From positions 1,798,001 to 1,862,000 of the forward strand of contig JAVHNS010000005.1 of the NCBI GenBank assembly GCA_036872755.1: a stretch of DNA of 64,000 bases, in the 5' to 3' direction. The position numbers and the translations under genes were made by a program. This document shows positions 11,246-24,358 of this stretch, one piece after another. The stretch comes from Orbilia blumenaviensis (Eukaryota; Ascomycota; Orbiliomycetes; Orbiliales; Orbiliaceae). Position 1 is the first letter of the stretch. Every line of letters begins with the position of its first letter. The notes below the pieces were generated by a model. The model had not been told where the DNA came from and searched no databases. It saw only the letters and a program-made list of their open reading frames with translations.

Positions 11246-14149
11246 CTACTTCTTCCACTCTTTCATTTGGGGTGATGGTGCCCGATTTATGGCAGTCTTC
11301 TTCGCTCCAAACCAACTTTCTGGCTCTGACTCTGGCTTTTCCTCCTTCACTTTGTCATCCTCAGGAACCCACCTATCAATAAATATCCCCATGTTCAGGA
11401 TATCAACCAGGTGTTGTAGATGCCCAGCATGCTTCGCAATCTCACTACCCTCCATCCACTTCTCTCCCTTTGGGAATTTGCTCTTCGGGCATCCCAGATT
11501 TGCAGGCGGTTTATTTGGATCATATCGGTGTGGAGTGCCATTTCCGTAGTACCATACTTTCTCGTCCTTGTATTCCCTCCAGACGGTAAGGAGGTGGAAG
11601 AAGAACGCCGAATAAAAGAAGGTTCGATCGGCTCTCACACGTTCTAGAATGTTAACCCCAAGCGGAATTCCCGGTAAGTAGGGGAGATGCAGTTGAAGTT
11701 CTCCACCTAACTTAATCCGTTGAGGTTCTTTGACACTCAAGACTGGTTTCCAAAAGTAATTCTCGCCTAGTGCATTTGGGTCGGTAGGAAATTTCTTCAA
11801 GTCGGGCATAATTAAAGCCTGAGCAAATATGGTTTGAAGTAATTCGGGGTCTCGGCCGAAGTAGTATGGGTGTAACTCGTGGCAGAAGAGAGAATAAGAT
11901 GCCATAGACTTTTCTGGGGGATCCTTTGGAGGTGGAGGTGATTCGTTGACGTTGATTGTGATGCCTTTGTACATATCCCTGCCAAACGGTATAGGGAAAT
12001 TATTTTCATCAACCTCACGATAGTCAGAAAGGTTGAATTCCTGATCTTCATCTCGAGCCTCCGGAACTTGGTCCGACCGTTTTTTCTTTTCCTCTTCTGA
12101 GAGCTTTATCCACTCCTTGTCAACCCACTCATGACAATCATCCGAGGTCATCCTCACTGTAAGACTGAAAGCCCTGATCATAATGGCTTCCCTTTCCTTG
12201 GCCAGTAAAAAATGCTCCCAATCCATGAAGAAACTAGGTCCTGAATTCAAAAAAGAGAGAAAAAGATGCTGTTGGACAATGAGGGCCTGGTGATAGGTTT
12301 TGATGATGGCAATCTCTTCCCATCGCGCAGCAGACGGGTAGTTTTTCTGGTAATCCTTTGGCAACTCCCAGTGTTTTGGTGAAACTTTGAAGTGAAAGTC
12401 TCTATCCTCGGGGTTTCCTTCAGGGTCTTCATAGTCTGAGACAAATGGATTTTTGCCATACTGTGCATACCGAGTTCTCATATAGTATTCACCAGTTCGA
12501 AGTTGGACCTCCCTAGTCATTGGATATGAACTAAGGGGGGCATATTTGAGACGAAAACGTATTGGGTGATACTTCTCAATATATCTGAGAGAAACTCCAT
12601 CTGCATCCGTATAGTCTCCATAAGGTTCTGGCATCGGGACTCCCATCATCTCGAATGGGGTCATGATAGGTACTGGCAGTTTACCCGCTGCTAACAAGAG
12701 GTTATATCCAGTTAAATTCAAGTCCAGCAAAAGTTTCTCCGACAGCCGTAGATGCACCTCGATTTGAGTTGATTCCTCCATTCTAATGCTTTGGAGAAGG
12801 TCCTTGAACTTCATGTGAATGTTGCGGGTGTCCATTTTGTTAGGAATTAAGCCTAGCTGGAGAGCTGGGTGAGCCAACAGCCCTAGTGCATTCATTCTGT
12901 CATATGCATCGTTAGTAATTGTTTCTGGTGTCGGCACGATTACCCGCTGACTCTCTTCCAATTTCTTTGCGACCTGGGCTTTGAACTGCTCCTGTATCCG
13001 TCTCCTCGCCTCTGCTTTTAAAGCCGCCACAGCCTCTGGAGTTTGAATTTTTGTCTCCTTGCCCACCCCAGCTTCCGAAACACTCTTGGCTTCCTGGTTG
13101 TCACTTGGTTTTCCTTTCTCTGGATGGACCGGACGACCATGCACGGTGGATGGGCGTGGTCCGAATTCCCATGGCTTGTGGTCTTGCTGTTCCGATTTGA
13201 CGCTCTTCGTTGAAGCTCTGTCTTTCTCATCTCGCATCTTATCAGGGTACGAGACCGGAATTTCCATTTCGACTCGTGGAGGAAGGATGGAAGGTGTAAA
13301 CCGAGTATCAGGCTCTACTCGCTGTTTTGGTGGGAACACAAAACCGGATGTATCCGCATGCTGTATCTTCTTCGCAAAACTCGAATAGTTCTCCTGTCTG
13401 TACAGCTGGCGAATCCCCCCTTCGGTATCGGATCTTGCTTTCCCACGATTAGACAAGAATGGATTTTCCATCTCTGGTTGGTTTACAAAGGGCTCTCGTT
13501 CGTGTAAGTAGCTGTGAACACTGCTATGATCATCGAAATCGGATTGATTGTCCCACCCCATTGTTCCGTATTGGGAACCATAACCGGACGGGTCAGGGTA
13601 GGGCTGTCCTGCTGGTCCTATCCATTGTTCTCTTTGCATAGGATCACCCTGCCTCGTGTCTCCCATATACGGCTGGTATTCCCGCGGAAGTTGTTGTTGA
13701 AATGCATAGGTTGGTTGATAGCTATCATGAGGGCCTTCAGACGCAAACATAGGGAAATTTTGGGTATTGAAATGGTTCATTGGAGTTTGTTGCGTATATG
13801 ATTGATTCGTACGTCGTGGTGGAGGAGCCTCATGAACAAACCTCTCGTCGAATGTAGTAGGATCAAACCCTCGAGTCTGGGGTTGTTGAATGCCTCGGTA
13901 TGCATGGTGTGGAGTATAAAACTGCGGATCGTGCGCCAGAGGTATTGAAGAAGCCGACCTGGGAGATGCAAAGAATGGTGATGGGGAGTATCTCATGTGG
14001 TCAGGTATTTCACTCTCAGGATATGAAAGTCCAAGATCCGGTGGGAGGGGTCGCCATGGCATAGGGCTTGCAATGTGAAGATTCGATGTAGCCTTGCTTA
14101 GGTCATCGTTATCCTGAGGGCTTCCCGGGTGACCTTGTCGCGTCGACAT
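11246..14149 (-). CDS. Orphan 967-residue protein with disordered N-terminus and large folded C-terminal region
   Basis: Single uninterrupted frame. I do not recognise the family. Residues 1 to about 365 are low-complexity, rich in Pro, Gln, Ser, Tyr and Asp. Residues of about 370-402 form a charged amphipathic helix (AEARRRIQEQFKAQVAKKLEE). Residues of about 410-945 have the balanced composition of a folded domain, rich in Trp, Tyr, Phe and Pro, with acidic linkers near 690-730. The C-terminus is charged. There is no signal peptide and no membrane segment, so it is probably nuclear or cytoplasmic. Its length, clean start (ATG after an A/G-rich context) and codon use support a real gene. It lies tail-to-tail with the J-domain gene and head-to-tail behind the xylanase. 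It resembles the other large orphan (19052-22885) only in layout; I see no convincing sequence similarity between them. Confidence 0.85.
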   Translation of the reverse strand: MSTRQGHPGSPQDNDDLSKATSNLHIASPMPWRPLPPDLGLSYPESEIPDHMRYSPSPFFASPRSASSIPLAHDPQFYTPHHAYRGIQQPQTRGFDPTTFDERFVHEAPPPRRTNQSYTQQTPMNHFNTQNFPMFASEGPHDSYQPTYAFQQQLPREYQPYMGDTRQGDPMQREQWIGPAGQPYPDPSGYGSQYGTMGWDNQSDFDDHSSVHSYLHEREPFVNQPEMENPFLSNRGKARSDTEGGIRQLYRQENYSSFAKKIQHADTSGFVFPPKQRVEPDTRFTPSILPPRVEMEIPVSYPDKMRDEKDRASTKSVKSEQQDHKPWEFGPRPSTVHGRPVHPEKGKPSDNQEAKSVSEAGVGKETKIQTPEAVAALKAEARRRIQEQFKAQVAKKLEESQRVIVPTPETITNDAYDRMNALGLLAHPALQLGLIPNKMDTRNIHMKFKDLLQSIRMEESTQIEVHLRLSEKLLLDLNLTGYNLLLAAGKLPVPIMTPFEMMGVPMPEPYGDYTDADGVSLRYIEKYHPIRFRLKYAPLSSYPMTREVQLRTGEYYMRTRYAQYGKNPFVSDYEDPEGNPEDRDFHFKVSPKHWELPKDYQKNYPSAARWEEIAIIKTYHQALIVQQHLFLSFLNSGPSFFMDWEHFLLAKEREAIMIRAFSLTVRMTSDDCHEWVDKEWIKLSEEEKKKRSDQVPEARDEDQEFNLSDYREVDENNFPIPFGRDMYKGITINVNESPPPPKDPPEKSMASYSLFCHELHPYYFGRDPELLQTIFAQALIMPDLKKFPTDPNALGENYFWKPVLSVKEPQRIKLGGELQLHLPYLPGIPLGVNILERVRADRTFFYSAFFFHLLTVWREYKDEKVWYYGNGTPHRYDPNKPPANLGCPKSKFPKGEKWMEGSEIAKHAGHLQHLVDILNMGIFIDRWVPEDDKVKEEKPESEPESWFGAKKTAINRAPSPQMKEWKK

Positions 14150-14804
14150 CTTTCAGAGCTTTGACCCTTCGGTCGAGGGGGAACACCTAGGTGCGAAGGG
14201 GAGACTAGCGGAGGAAGAAAGAATGGATTGATGATTTTTGAAGGCGAGTGGGTCTCAGAAGGATTTGAAGAAGTCGGGGGATTTAGATGGAAGCCTTAAC
14301 AGGCATCGCGATATTAAACGGTTGATGGAGTGATGAAAAGGAATGAAAGCGTCAGGAAGATGTTGCACGTTGCTCAGGCATCTATGCAACTGAAATAGTT
14401 GTTGTGGTATTTTGCACATGAAATGTGTTGCGACCCTGTTGAGCTTAGTTAAGCTTACAAGAAGCATACCTCTTATCATATGGCAAAGACAGTTATATTT
14501 GTCTCGACCCTGGATCCCCGAGCCTATATTTGTTTCTTACCCAGATCTGTAGATCTCACCTTTTTATGTATGATAAATTAAGCTTAAGTAAATGTCAGGG
14601 ATCTTTCAATTAGAATGTCAAATGCATACGCAATTTCAATTCGTTCTCGGAATCCTATACACATCCGTCATATATATTTACAGATAAATGCTAAATACTT
14701 GAACAAATCTCAATTTTCCAGTCAACCACGGGGACAAATCTTTGTGGAAGCCAGAGAACCCCCAGATATATGTTGACAACTGCCCCCTGAAGCATACCCG
14801 TCTC
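14150..14804. other. Spacer: promoter of the orphan gene and 3' flank of the xylanase gene
   Basis: About 650 nt between two minus-strand genes. No open frame of note and no recognised motif. Confidence 0.5.
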
Positions 14805-15754
<950 letters not shown>

Positions 15755-15836
15755 CTACCAATCCTTATAGATATTCTTCGAGGTCGTGATGACTCTGCTG
15801 AAAAAAGATCTCTATCGAAGACGTCAACTGGCATCC

Positions 15837-15844
15837 CTTTTATA
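15837..15844 (-). promoter_or_regulatory. TATA box of the xylanase gene
   Basis: TATAAAAG on the minus strand, about 95 nt upstream of the start codon at 15742, a typical fungal spacing. Confidence 0.65.
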
Positions 15845-16841
15845 CATTTTTACTTAACCCCCCTCCGCTATACGCCTGAACTTTCAGCCGATCAGATATA
15901 ATAAAACCAGAGCTAGTGTCCCGGTTTACGCCCCATGCACGGAACAGAGCTTTAGCTCTTCAAGTGGTGGGCCACTCCATTTCTCGGGATATCATTGTGG
16001 AAATTCCGGCGCATTGTGACGAGTTGAGGTGGTTAGTTTTGACGACATGCCATGGTACAAGCACTCTTCGTTCCTTTGGGCCAGAATGGGTAATCTGGAT
16101 AAATGCATAAGAGTCGGTTGTTATAATAATAGGACATGGCCGGCCGCATTAATCTTCAATACCTCTGTATTCCTGCCAAGGCTCAAGTCTGCCTTTTTCG
16201 ACTACTAAAGTCTAGAGCGGTTTGTTTAGTTCCATTGTCGTTGACGGTATGCCAGCCGTTTTTCCTGATTAACGTGACTAGTTTTTTCAGGGGTTCCGCT
16301 CCAGGACCCAGCCCGTCAACTGAGCCCTCTGATTCGACAAGTCTATGCCGTGGTTGTTCCAGGTGGCATAGTAGCAGTTTTTAACATGTCGGAAGTTTAT
16401 TAGGGCTTGTTGCGCAGGTGGGTCGGAACGCGAATGCAGTCTGACCGCCTGCGGATTGAGCAGAAGACGGCTTGTGAGGCTTCGAAAATGGTTTCGAGAA
16501 CGTCTGAGCGTAGTCACGCTGGAGTCTCTCGGACCCAACACATACATAACAAAGCCTTCTATTTCACAAGCTGCAGAATGCATTCCCCATAGATATCGAG
16601 CCGTTGTATTATAAAATATAAAATGAAGCTGCAGGTTTCATCTTCTATCACATATACACATTGCATTGTGGTGGAATCAAATGGACACCAAGGCAGATGC
16701 CAAGCAGGTCGTTCCACCTACCCCAGAGTCACAAATTAGATGGCGTAGGTCAATCTTCGGGACCAGCGGGGTATTTACCGTACCCCAGGCCTCATCATCC
16801 CATGTTTGGAGCTTTTATAATGGAAACGAAAAAGGGCCGTA

Positions 16842-17273
16842 TTTAGCCAGAATCCTCAGAGTTCAGGATACCAGCTTGGATAAAATGCCATCTCAGTCTG
16901 GGCATGTCTTGGCGGTTGGCTGCAGACGGTTAAAATGGAAATTTCAGACGAACCATAGATGCTGAAATATGGCTGTACGGATATAATTTAAAAATTCTTG
17001 TCCAGTTGACCAATTTACAGGCTGCATTGCTGGATCCAGAATGACAAGCACAGCATGGTGTCACACGTGTATATCAGCCGGTTAACGATACCTAGCGAGG
17101 TCTTCTGCGTATTCGTACCCTTTCGCTCTGCACGCCCACGAGATGGTTTAGATATTAAATTTAATAGTATGTGGAGATCGTTTTAGATAGTGTATATCTG
17201 GGTAGTATTACGCATTTTGTCGAAGCTTCTCCAAAGCGAGAGTTTTCCCCACACGCCCCACGTTTAGGCTAAA
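16842..17273. promoter_or_regulatory. Candidate XlnR/Xyr1 sites upstream of the xylanase gene
   Basis: GGCTAAA, the consensus of the xylanolytic activator XlnR/Xyr1, occurs at 16842-16848 (minus) and 17267-17273 (plus). A third copy is at 18146-18152 (minus). The nearest is 1.1 kb from the start codon, which is distant for a fungal promoter, so function is uncertain. Confidence 0.35.
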
Positions 17274-18990
17274 ATCCTCAAAGGGAAGGCTCAAACGAAT
17301 GCATCTTGATTTTTATAATCCCGTCGGACGAGTCGGAAGGGTGATAGCGCTTCGTTAATAGCCTCTATTAGCCTCAGTGTAGCACAATACCATGCTGAAT
17401 ATTAAAAGTTCTCGGGCTCGAAATTCGGGATGATGCACAGCTCGTAAACGGTTTCCATGTTTCTCGTGATGCATGTTTACGCCTCCTATGAAGCTGCAAG
17501 AAGGGGTACAATCGCTTTCTTTCCCCGGATTTCCTTTCAACTAAAACACATTCTTGCGAGGATATCGATGCTATTCTTCGGCCTCAACCCTAGTACCAGA
17601 TCTCACGATAGAGTTTTTAACAGAGCTTTATATCTGAACTACTCTCTAAACCGAGTATTTGTGCGACAGTCTTCTCGATTTCCCGGGTATGAAGATATCT
17701 ATTAAGCTACCCTAGTATATATATTCCGAATATGTATATACTCGATCCCATCGCACCGCGATTGTAGGATTGGCTGAATGTAGTGTCATATAAATTATAT
17801 CTATACTTCAAACTCGGCCATCGAATGATATTAGCTATTATAAGACCACTTCTAGCAAATAATTTTTAGAACACAGCTCAGCCTAATTACCAAGAACCAG
17901 CTAATACTAGCCTATGCTTCCCTCAAGTCTGACTTGAATCGATCTGATACTCTCTACTATACTCCCGGTCATATGCCCATCTCACCTAGTTGATGAAAAC
18001 CCCATCCACCCATCGAATCGACTTCTTACCCGTCGGCAGCCGCCTATATACCCCGGCCAGCTATAAATTTCCCTTTAAAACCCCTCGCGATCGGTAGACG
18101 TCGTACATACATACACATACATCCGCCGTTAAAGCAGAGGTCCCATTTAGCCGGAATATCTCCAACGCCTCAGTTGAATATTACCATTCGGGATATTCTC
18201 TTTTCGCCTCTTTCTAACGGTCCGAGATGTGGCAGGTTCCATTATAGCCAGACGGGATGAGAGATCTACTTGAAACATAACGTCAGTAAGACGGGAGCTG
18301 TGATCCGAATCAAAATTTCTAGTTTCCCGTCTTGCCACAAATAGGCCTTGGCAGCTTGGTGGAATGATATGGTAACCTTGATACTGTAGGTCCCGTGTGA
18401 CCATTAACTGAGCCCAGGTGCATAATATTCAGATCATTTTGATAGTACTTGTCTCCGCTAAGGCACTAAGCTTGGGTTCAATCGTCGAGCTCGAGGGGGT
18501 TTCAATAATATTAGTGCCGAAAACGAAATCATATCACAGGCTGACAAAACTACAGCTATCAAGATTAGGAAGGTAAATAAGAAACCGTTCGTATACTGAA
18601 ATAATCGAGTAGTCTTCGGCAAATCCCGGTATTCATTATAGCCTACATGCACTTGCAAGCATGTATGTACAATTCCAAGACACCCTCCTTCCGAATCTTG
18701 TCTATCTGTGTAACATAGCTAAGATTCAACACATAAAATACCACAAGAGAATCGACCTTGGAATAACAGCACTATTCCCTAGTTTATACCATCACCGACG
18801 TATCGTACATTATGAAACTACGAACCGTATCACTCCGGGACACATCAGTCACGCTCTACGATTTAGGCCTCATTTTTAAAGCAAATTTTTAATTTTCTTT
18901 TTTTTTTTATTCTTTTGGGGATGGGGCTGTGCCTTAACATTAATTTTTGATGGTAGGCGTAGTTGGGTAACAAGTATTCAAATAAAAACG

Positions 18991-18998
18991 AAAAAAAA

Positions 18999-19018
<20 letters not shown>
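18991..19018 (+). repeat. Poly(A) run of 28 nt
   Basis: Uninterrupted A tract 33 nt from the stop codon of the minus-strand orphan gene, where it would be read as poly(U) in the 3' UTR. Confidence 0.95.
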
Positions 19019-19029
<11 letters not shown>

Positions 19030-19051
19030 CTGGTGTTAACTTTCAAGAGTA

Positions 19052-22000
19052 CTAATTTGTACTCTTCTCGTCTTCGGTAACATCCGGTGACTTTGACTGC
19101 GATGACTCATCGCAGTCGGACTCGCTTCTAGGGAATTCTGGCTCCTTCTCAGGAGGAGGAGGAGGAGGACCTGCCTTGCAGTTCCTCTTCAAAACCTCCT
19201 CGTGTTCCACGAACTTAGGTTCACCATTCCCCATCATAACCGCCGTCCTGTGCTTGCAGTATTTGATTACGTCGTCAATTCCAAGCACACCTCTGCTATC
19301 CCACTTTAACATTGCGTTCACGCTGGCATTGTCATCTGCAGTAACAAGCTCCTGCAGATGAGCCATTGCATACCAGAGTGAATCAAAATTCCTTGGGCCA
19401 AACGGGTGGAAATTTAGACGTTTTGCAGGAACGCCGATTTCCGTGAAGCCACAGCTAATCAAGCCTCGGCTCTCATTCAAACAAAGGTATTGTGGGAGGT
19501 TATATTGGAACCCCGGGGTTGTGCGGGGGTCCTGGCTGCCGTCAAGTGGGGGGAGCGGGACCTTTTCGTCTTGGAGAAAGGGATCAGAATACTGAACTTG
19601 GTGAACGCCAGTTTGATGTACGGTAACAAAATATGTTGCTTTTGGCGCTTTATCAGAATCGCTCAGCTTTTGTTCGACACAGCGGAAAAGTAGACGCTTG
19701 TCATCTGGTTGACTGAGGTAGATGTTGAACTTGGACTTCTCCGTGTTATCAGTACCAAACATGATTTCGACCCTCGGCCAGTCTTTCATAGGGATATCAT
19801 CGAAAGATTTAGACCCCAGATGTTTCGCGTACTTGAATAGGAATTGTTGACAATAGTAGCATCTTTCCCAATAAGGTGTCATATCAGCCGGGTCAGCTAA
19901 TATCGAAGGGTATGTAATGATATGATCACCGTGCTTTGGTGGAAGGACCGATTTCAACATACGAAGAAATTCGACAGAGAAAGGAAGTCTTAGAACGCCC
20001 ACTGTAGTACAGAGAACGTTGACAAAGGTAGTGCTATCCAATTCCCATGGCGAAACAGTCATCCTATCGAATGGGATGAATGGCCCGATTGGCCAAAGTA
20101 GCTTTCTGTCGCGAACAGCAAGCTTTACGATAAGAGGAGGTGACGGCGGTCGAGGTTTGTATCGTGCCGCTTGTGTGATAGGAGGCCTTTCTGAATTTCG
20201 CCCATACTCATTCTGGCTTAGGCTGCTTCGATTTCGGACATGGCCGCTGCCAGCTTCGGGAGCCATATTCGTAGGGTTTTTACTGCCACCTTGTCCAGCA
20301 GCAAAGCGATTGAATGATGGTCCACCATAGGCATTCTGACCCGCCGGATTAGCAGCATATCTATTACTGCGGTGTGGGGTAGGCGGTGCAGTCTGACTAG
20401 CGGCTCTCTGGAAGGGAGGCGGAACAGGCTTTTGCTGATTCTGTGGCTGTTGGAACGAGAAGTTACCACCAGGACCCTGTTGGATACGCTGTTGAGGATA
20501 ATGTTGAGCGCCTGAATATCTGGCACTGACTCCGGACCCCTGCCCAAACGAATTGGTGAAATTTTGGTAGTAGCCCTGGGGTTGGCCTTGATGATACATA
20601 TGGTGATATTGCTGATTTCGGCGATGATTCGAGTGAGACCGTTGGTTCTGATTATACCATTGGCGGGATTGCTGGTTTTGATGATTGCCTTGATACGTTT
20701 GCGGGACTTGGGGGCGCATATGATATTGAGGTTGTTGACTGAATGGAACCTGATTCTGGCCAATCTGATGATTCAAGCCTGTGGGAGGTTGCATCTGATA
20801 TCCCGTCTGCATCGGCTGAGTAGGGTGTGATGGGTAAAACTGACGAGGTTCGGTGTTAAAGCCTGTTCCTGCAGTCTGGTATGGATATCCGCTAGGAGCT
20901 TCATGGTTTTCCCGTTGCGTATGAGTGGTTGATGTACTTGCTATTTGCCTTTCTACCGATCTTGGTTGGCCATGGGAAGGTGAATCATCCTGAAGCTGCT
21001 GAATTCGTGGTGGGTGCATTGTAGAATTGGGAGTATCGATGCTAGCACCTGTAGCTGGAGATGCAGTTTTTAGATCTGGTGCCATATTCTCTTGTAAGTT
21101 TCGGGTTTGGTTAGATGAGATAGTCATCGAAGCGACGCTAAGGTTTCGTCTCCGTCGAGAAGCTGAAGTTGTGGATGCTTCTGAGTTCAGACGGTTATGT
21201 GTCGGTCTGCTCTCTAATATACCCTGAGGTTTGGGGTCTGCATTCCCCTTTAAAGTCTCGGGCTCAGGTTGTTTCCCTTGTGCACTTTATAGATGAAGTT
21301 ATTAGCTATCTATAAACTAACCAGTAACTGTAGGATATGAGGCTCACCTAATACTACTAGAACCGCTATTCATTTTCTTATTCGAGTTGAAGGAATTACT
21401 TTTATTATGTCTGCCCTTCTTACCCCTCTTACTAAAGCTGTTGGTATTCTTGGTGTGTCCCTTTTGCTCGCTCTCCTTCTTCTTCTCCTTCTTGTTTGGA
21501 GAGCCTGGTTCAATGATAGATGTAATCTGAGCCTCCCTTGACTGATTCGTTGAAGGTTTGTTGGTTTCCTGCTGTTGATAGGATGCTTCTGACTTCTGCT
21601 GTCCCTCCGGTTTGCTCTTCTTAAGATCCTCCGTAGCTAGATTGTGAGAAGGAAGATCCAAAGGCTTAGAGCTCTCGGTGACATCTGACTTTCTCTCGTT
21701 GGCAGCCGGCACCAAAGCGAGTTCTGAAAATTTCGATGCTAGTTCAGCGCCCTTAGTCTCATCGGTACTTCGACGAACTGTCTCCTCCGTCTTTCGTTCT
21801 GTGGTTGTGCATGTTTCTGATGGTGTATCTGTACTCTTGCTCTCTGAAGTGAGGGTAATCTGGCGAGAAGCCTGGGGGGTGGAAGGAGAGGATGTTTCTT
21901 GAGTACCATCAGGGAAAATGGGGGTGTTCTTGAGCAGGGCATCACACGAATCGTCTGAATCTTCTCTAGCGGGCGCAGACGTCGGTTGCTCAACAGGAGC

Positions 22001-22885
22001 AGAAGATTCTGTTTGGGTAGGGGCCTCGCTGCCTGTTACAGCCGATTTCAACGACCTCAAGGTACCCATCTTGAGCTGAGCCTGAGAAAAGGACGCTTTG
22101 GTATCAGATGATGACGATGAATTGCAGATGGGAAGAGAGGGATTCAGGGAAGTTGGGAGAGGTGAAGCTGTTGTCGAAAGATGATTTCTCTTTGTCGTGT
22201 TATTTCGGTGGTCGTGATGATGATGTTGGAGTGGTGATGGTTGTTGTGCTTGCACGTGTGGCACATGGAGATATGGCCTGGTGGGGTCGTTGTTGGCCGA
22301 GATCCGCTTCCCAACATTAGGTCTCTGCGTCAGCCCAGTATCGCCGCCAACAGCTAGCTCACCAGACCTACCAAGCAGCTGCGGGGGACTCTGCAAGGTA
22401 TGGCCCCAACCCGTTGCTACTGGCCCCCTCTCTGCTCTTGGTGTGATACTAATAACACCACTGGCTCCGCCCAGTCCGTGTGTAGGTCCTTGATATGTGT
22501 CTTCAAAACGCTGAGCATTTCTTGCGTAATTAGAGGCACCAGTGGTACAGCTCACAGAGAAAGTAGCGGATTGAATGGCGTTAGTGGCTCCGGGAGCTTG
22601 GGCTACTGGATAGTATCCTCTCTCTGGAATCCCACTCGCATTCGCCATAAATCGGCCATCTCTTAGATTCTGTGACTCGTTGAACGAGCGATGATTTGGG
22701 GTCTGACCTTCTCTCGAACAGTCTCCACTGGTAGAGCCTCGTTGAGAATGGCCTCTGGGCGGTTGCACAGGATATTGAGGGTTCAGCATGGCTAATGCCG
22801 GAACTACTTCCTGCTCAATAGTTATTTCTCTTGGCTCACCGCTCTCCGGCGTAATGCCGGGCCGATAACGTCGATGAGGAGACAT
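19052..22885 (-). CDS. Orphan 1256-residue protein with prion-like Q/Y/P-rich middle
   Basis: Two exons: 22885-21348 and 21284-19052. The 63-nt intron (21347-21285) has donor AG|GTGAGC, branch GCTAATAAC and acceptor ATAAAG. Its removal keeps one frame and links what look like two separate proteins of about 510 and 690 residues. I do not recognise the family. Residues 1 to about 450 are disordered and Ser/Thr/Pro-rich with a His run; about 475-510 are strongly basic (KKEKKKESEQK and KRGKKGRHNK). About 645-855 are Gln/Tyr/Asn/Pro-rich with little charge, like prion-like domains of RNA-granule proteins. About 895-1215 have folded-domain composition, including a CYYC pair and many aromatics. The tail has a proline run and then an acidic Ser-rich end. 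No signal peptide. The start is uncertain: the frame is open to an ATG at 23119 (1334 residues), but that extension looks non-coding, so I chose ATG 22885. Confidence 0.72.
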
Positions 22886-24318
22886 ATGGACGGCCTGCAG
22901 ACGCCTGCCGCAAGCGAAGCCTAGATAGGCGAAGATACAATCAATGAGACAATACCTCGAGCAATGAAAATGGTTTCGCGAACTCTTCGAAAAAGATATG
23001 TTGAGTAGGGTGATGCGATGAATTCTCGGATATTCTGATAAAATATCTGGAAGGTGAATGGTTCTGGAGATGGTTGAAGTTACGAACTTTTGGGCTTCCT
23101 TTAGCAATATATTGATCATGCATCTAGGGAGCTATGAGTGTTCGTATTGTGGTACACGGGAAGTGAAGCCCTACGCTGAGTAGGGTAGTCTAGTTTCGCC
23201 CCTCAAAAGAAATATTTGGGACGCTACGCCTTCATTACAGTGATCATTATCTTATATTGCAGCGTAGGATATATTCAGATCATTGTCATGAGCCTTACAC
23301 GGTACCCACTCGTAGGTCACAGCTGGTTGTTCCTGGGCAAGAGTAGTTGAAAGAGGAGATAAGATAATTAGCGTATTTCCAACTTCTGATTCGGGAATTT
23401 ACTCCCTCAAACTATATTACACTTCTTTACAGAGTATGTACAAGAATCATCTCATCTCTTGGATTCAAATTGTTCGATTCACATGAGTATGTTCGAAGGG
23501 TCCTGCGTTGATATGTTGCATTTCGTAGATATTCCGAAAACGGTTAGATCGTAGTGCATGTTGGCATCCTCTTTTGGGCTCCTTCCTAAACGATATCGCT
23601 GCTTCAAATATAGCAGCCTCATGGTTGATCTGCCTCCTCCTATTCTGATGAGATTTCATCTTGGTAGCTATCGGGGTGTATATGACATAAATATCAATTT
23701 TACTCCGTCCTTAGTGCTCAACATTGGATACCCATTACTCTATGGAATTTAAACGCTGGTTGCCCGAGTCTCTTGCTCAACTAACCTTTGAAAATTGATC
23801 TATATTTACCCATGGGACGATATTATATCTTGATTTGAATTGTAGATTTTGTAGGCATGTGGGCTACATACAGCTTGCTAAATGCAAAGTTCTTCCTTGC
23901 AGAATATCACTAGAAAGGACCTAAGAACGAACCACTACAGTACTTCTAAAAACCGACTCGTAGATATCGATCAATATCTTTAACTGTTACTTTCACATAT
24001 CAGACTATTGCTTGATACAAACCAAGTACGCTATCCTCTACAGATTGTAAACTTGCACTAAAAGTAGCGACTTATAGCCCCGGCTCTGTGGGGAAAGTCC
24101 AACAGATTTCCGGTCATCAGAACCTATATACACCCCGTTCCCCAGGTATGGTATTTCCCTATGTTCCCAGTCGTACAATTCATGGATTCATTCAAAATAA
24201 TGGGAATTGTTTACATTCTCGGTTCCTTATTTGTCCGGATTCACCGGTTTTGGAATAAATAACTTGATAGCCCCCAGCTAATGCATGGATTTATTATCCA
24301 GATCCGGCGGTCGAGGGA

Positions 24319-24358
<40 letters not shown>

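Noticed and set aside
22886..23119. N-terminal extension of the orphan protein to ATG 23119
   Set aside because: The 78 extra codons are rich in Ile, His, Cys and Ser and look like untranslated leader; ATG 22885 begins the coherent coding region.
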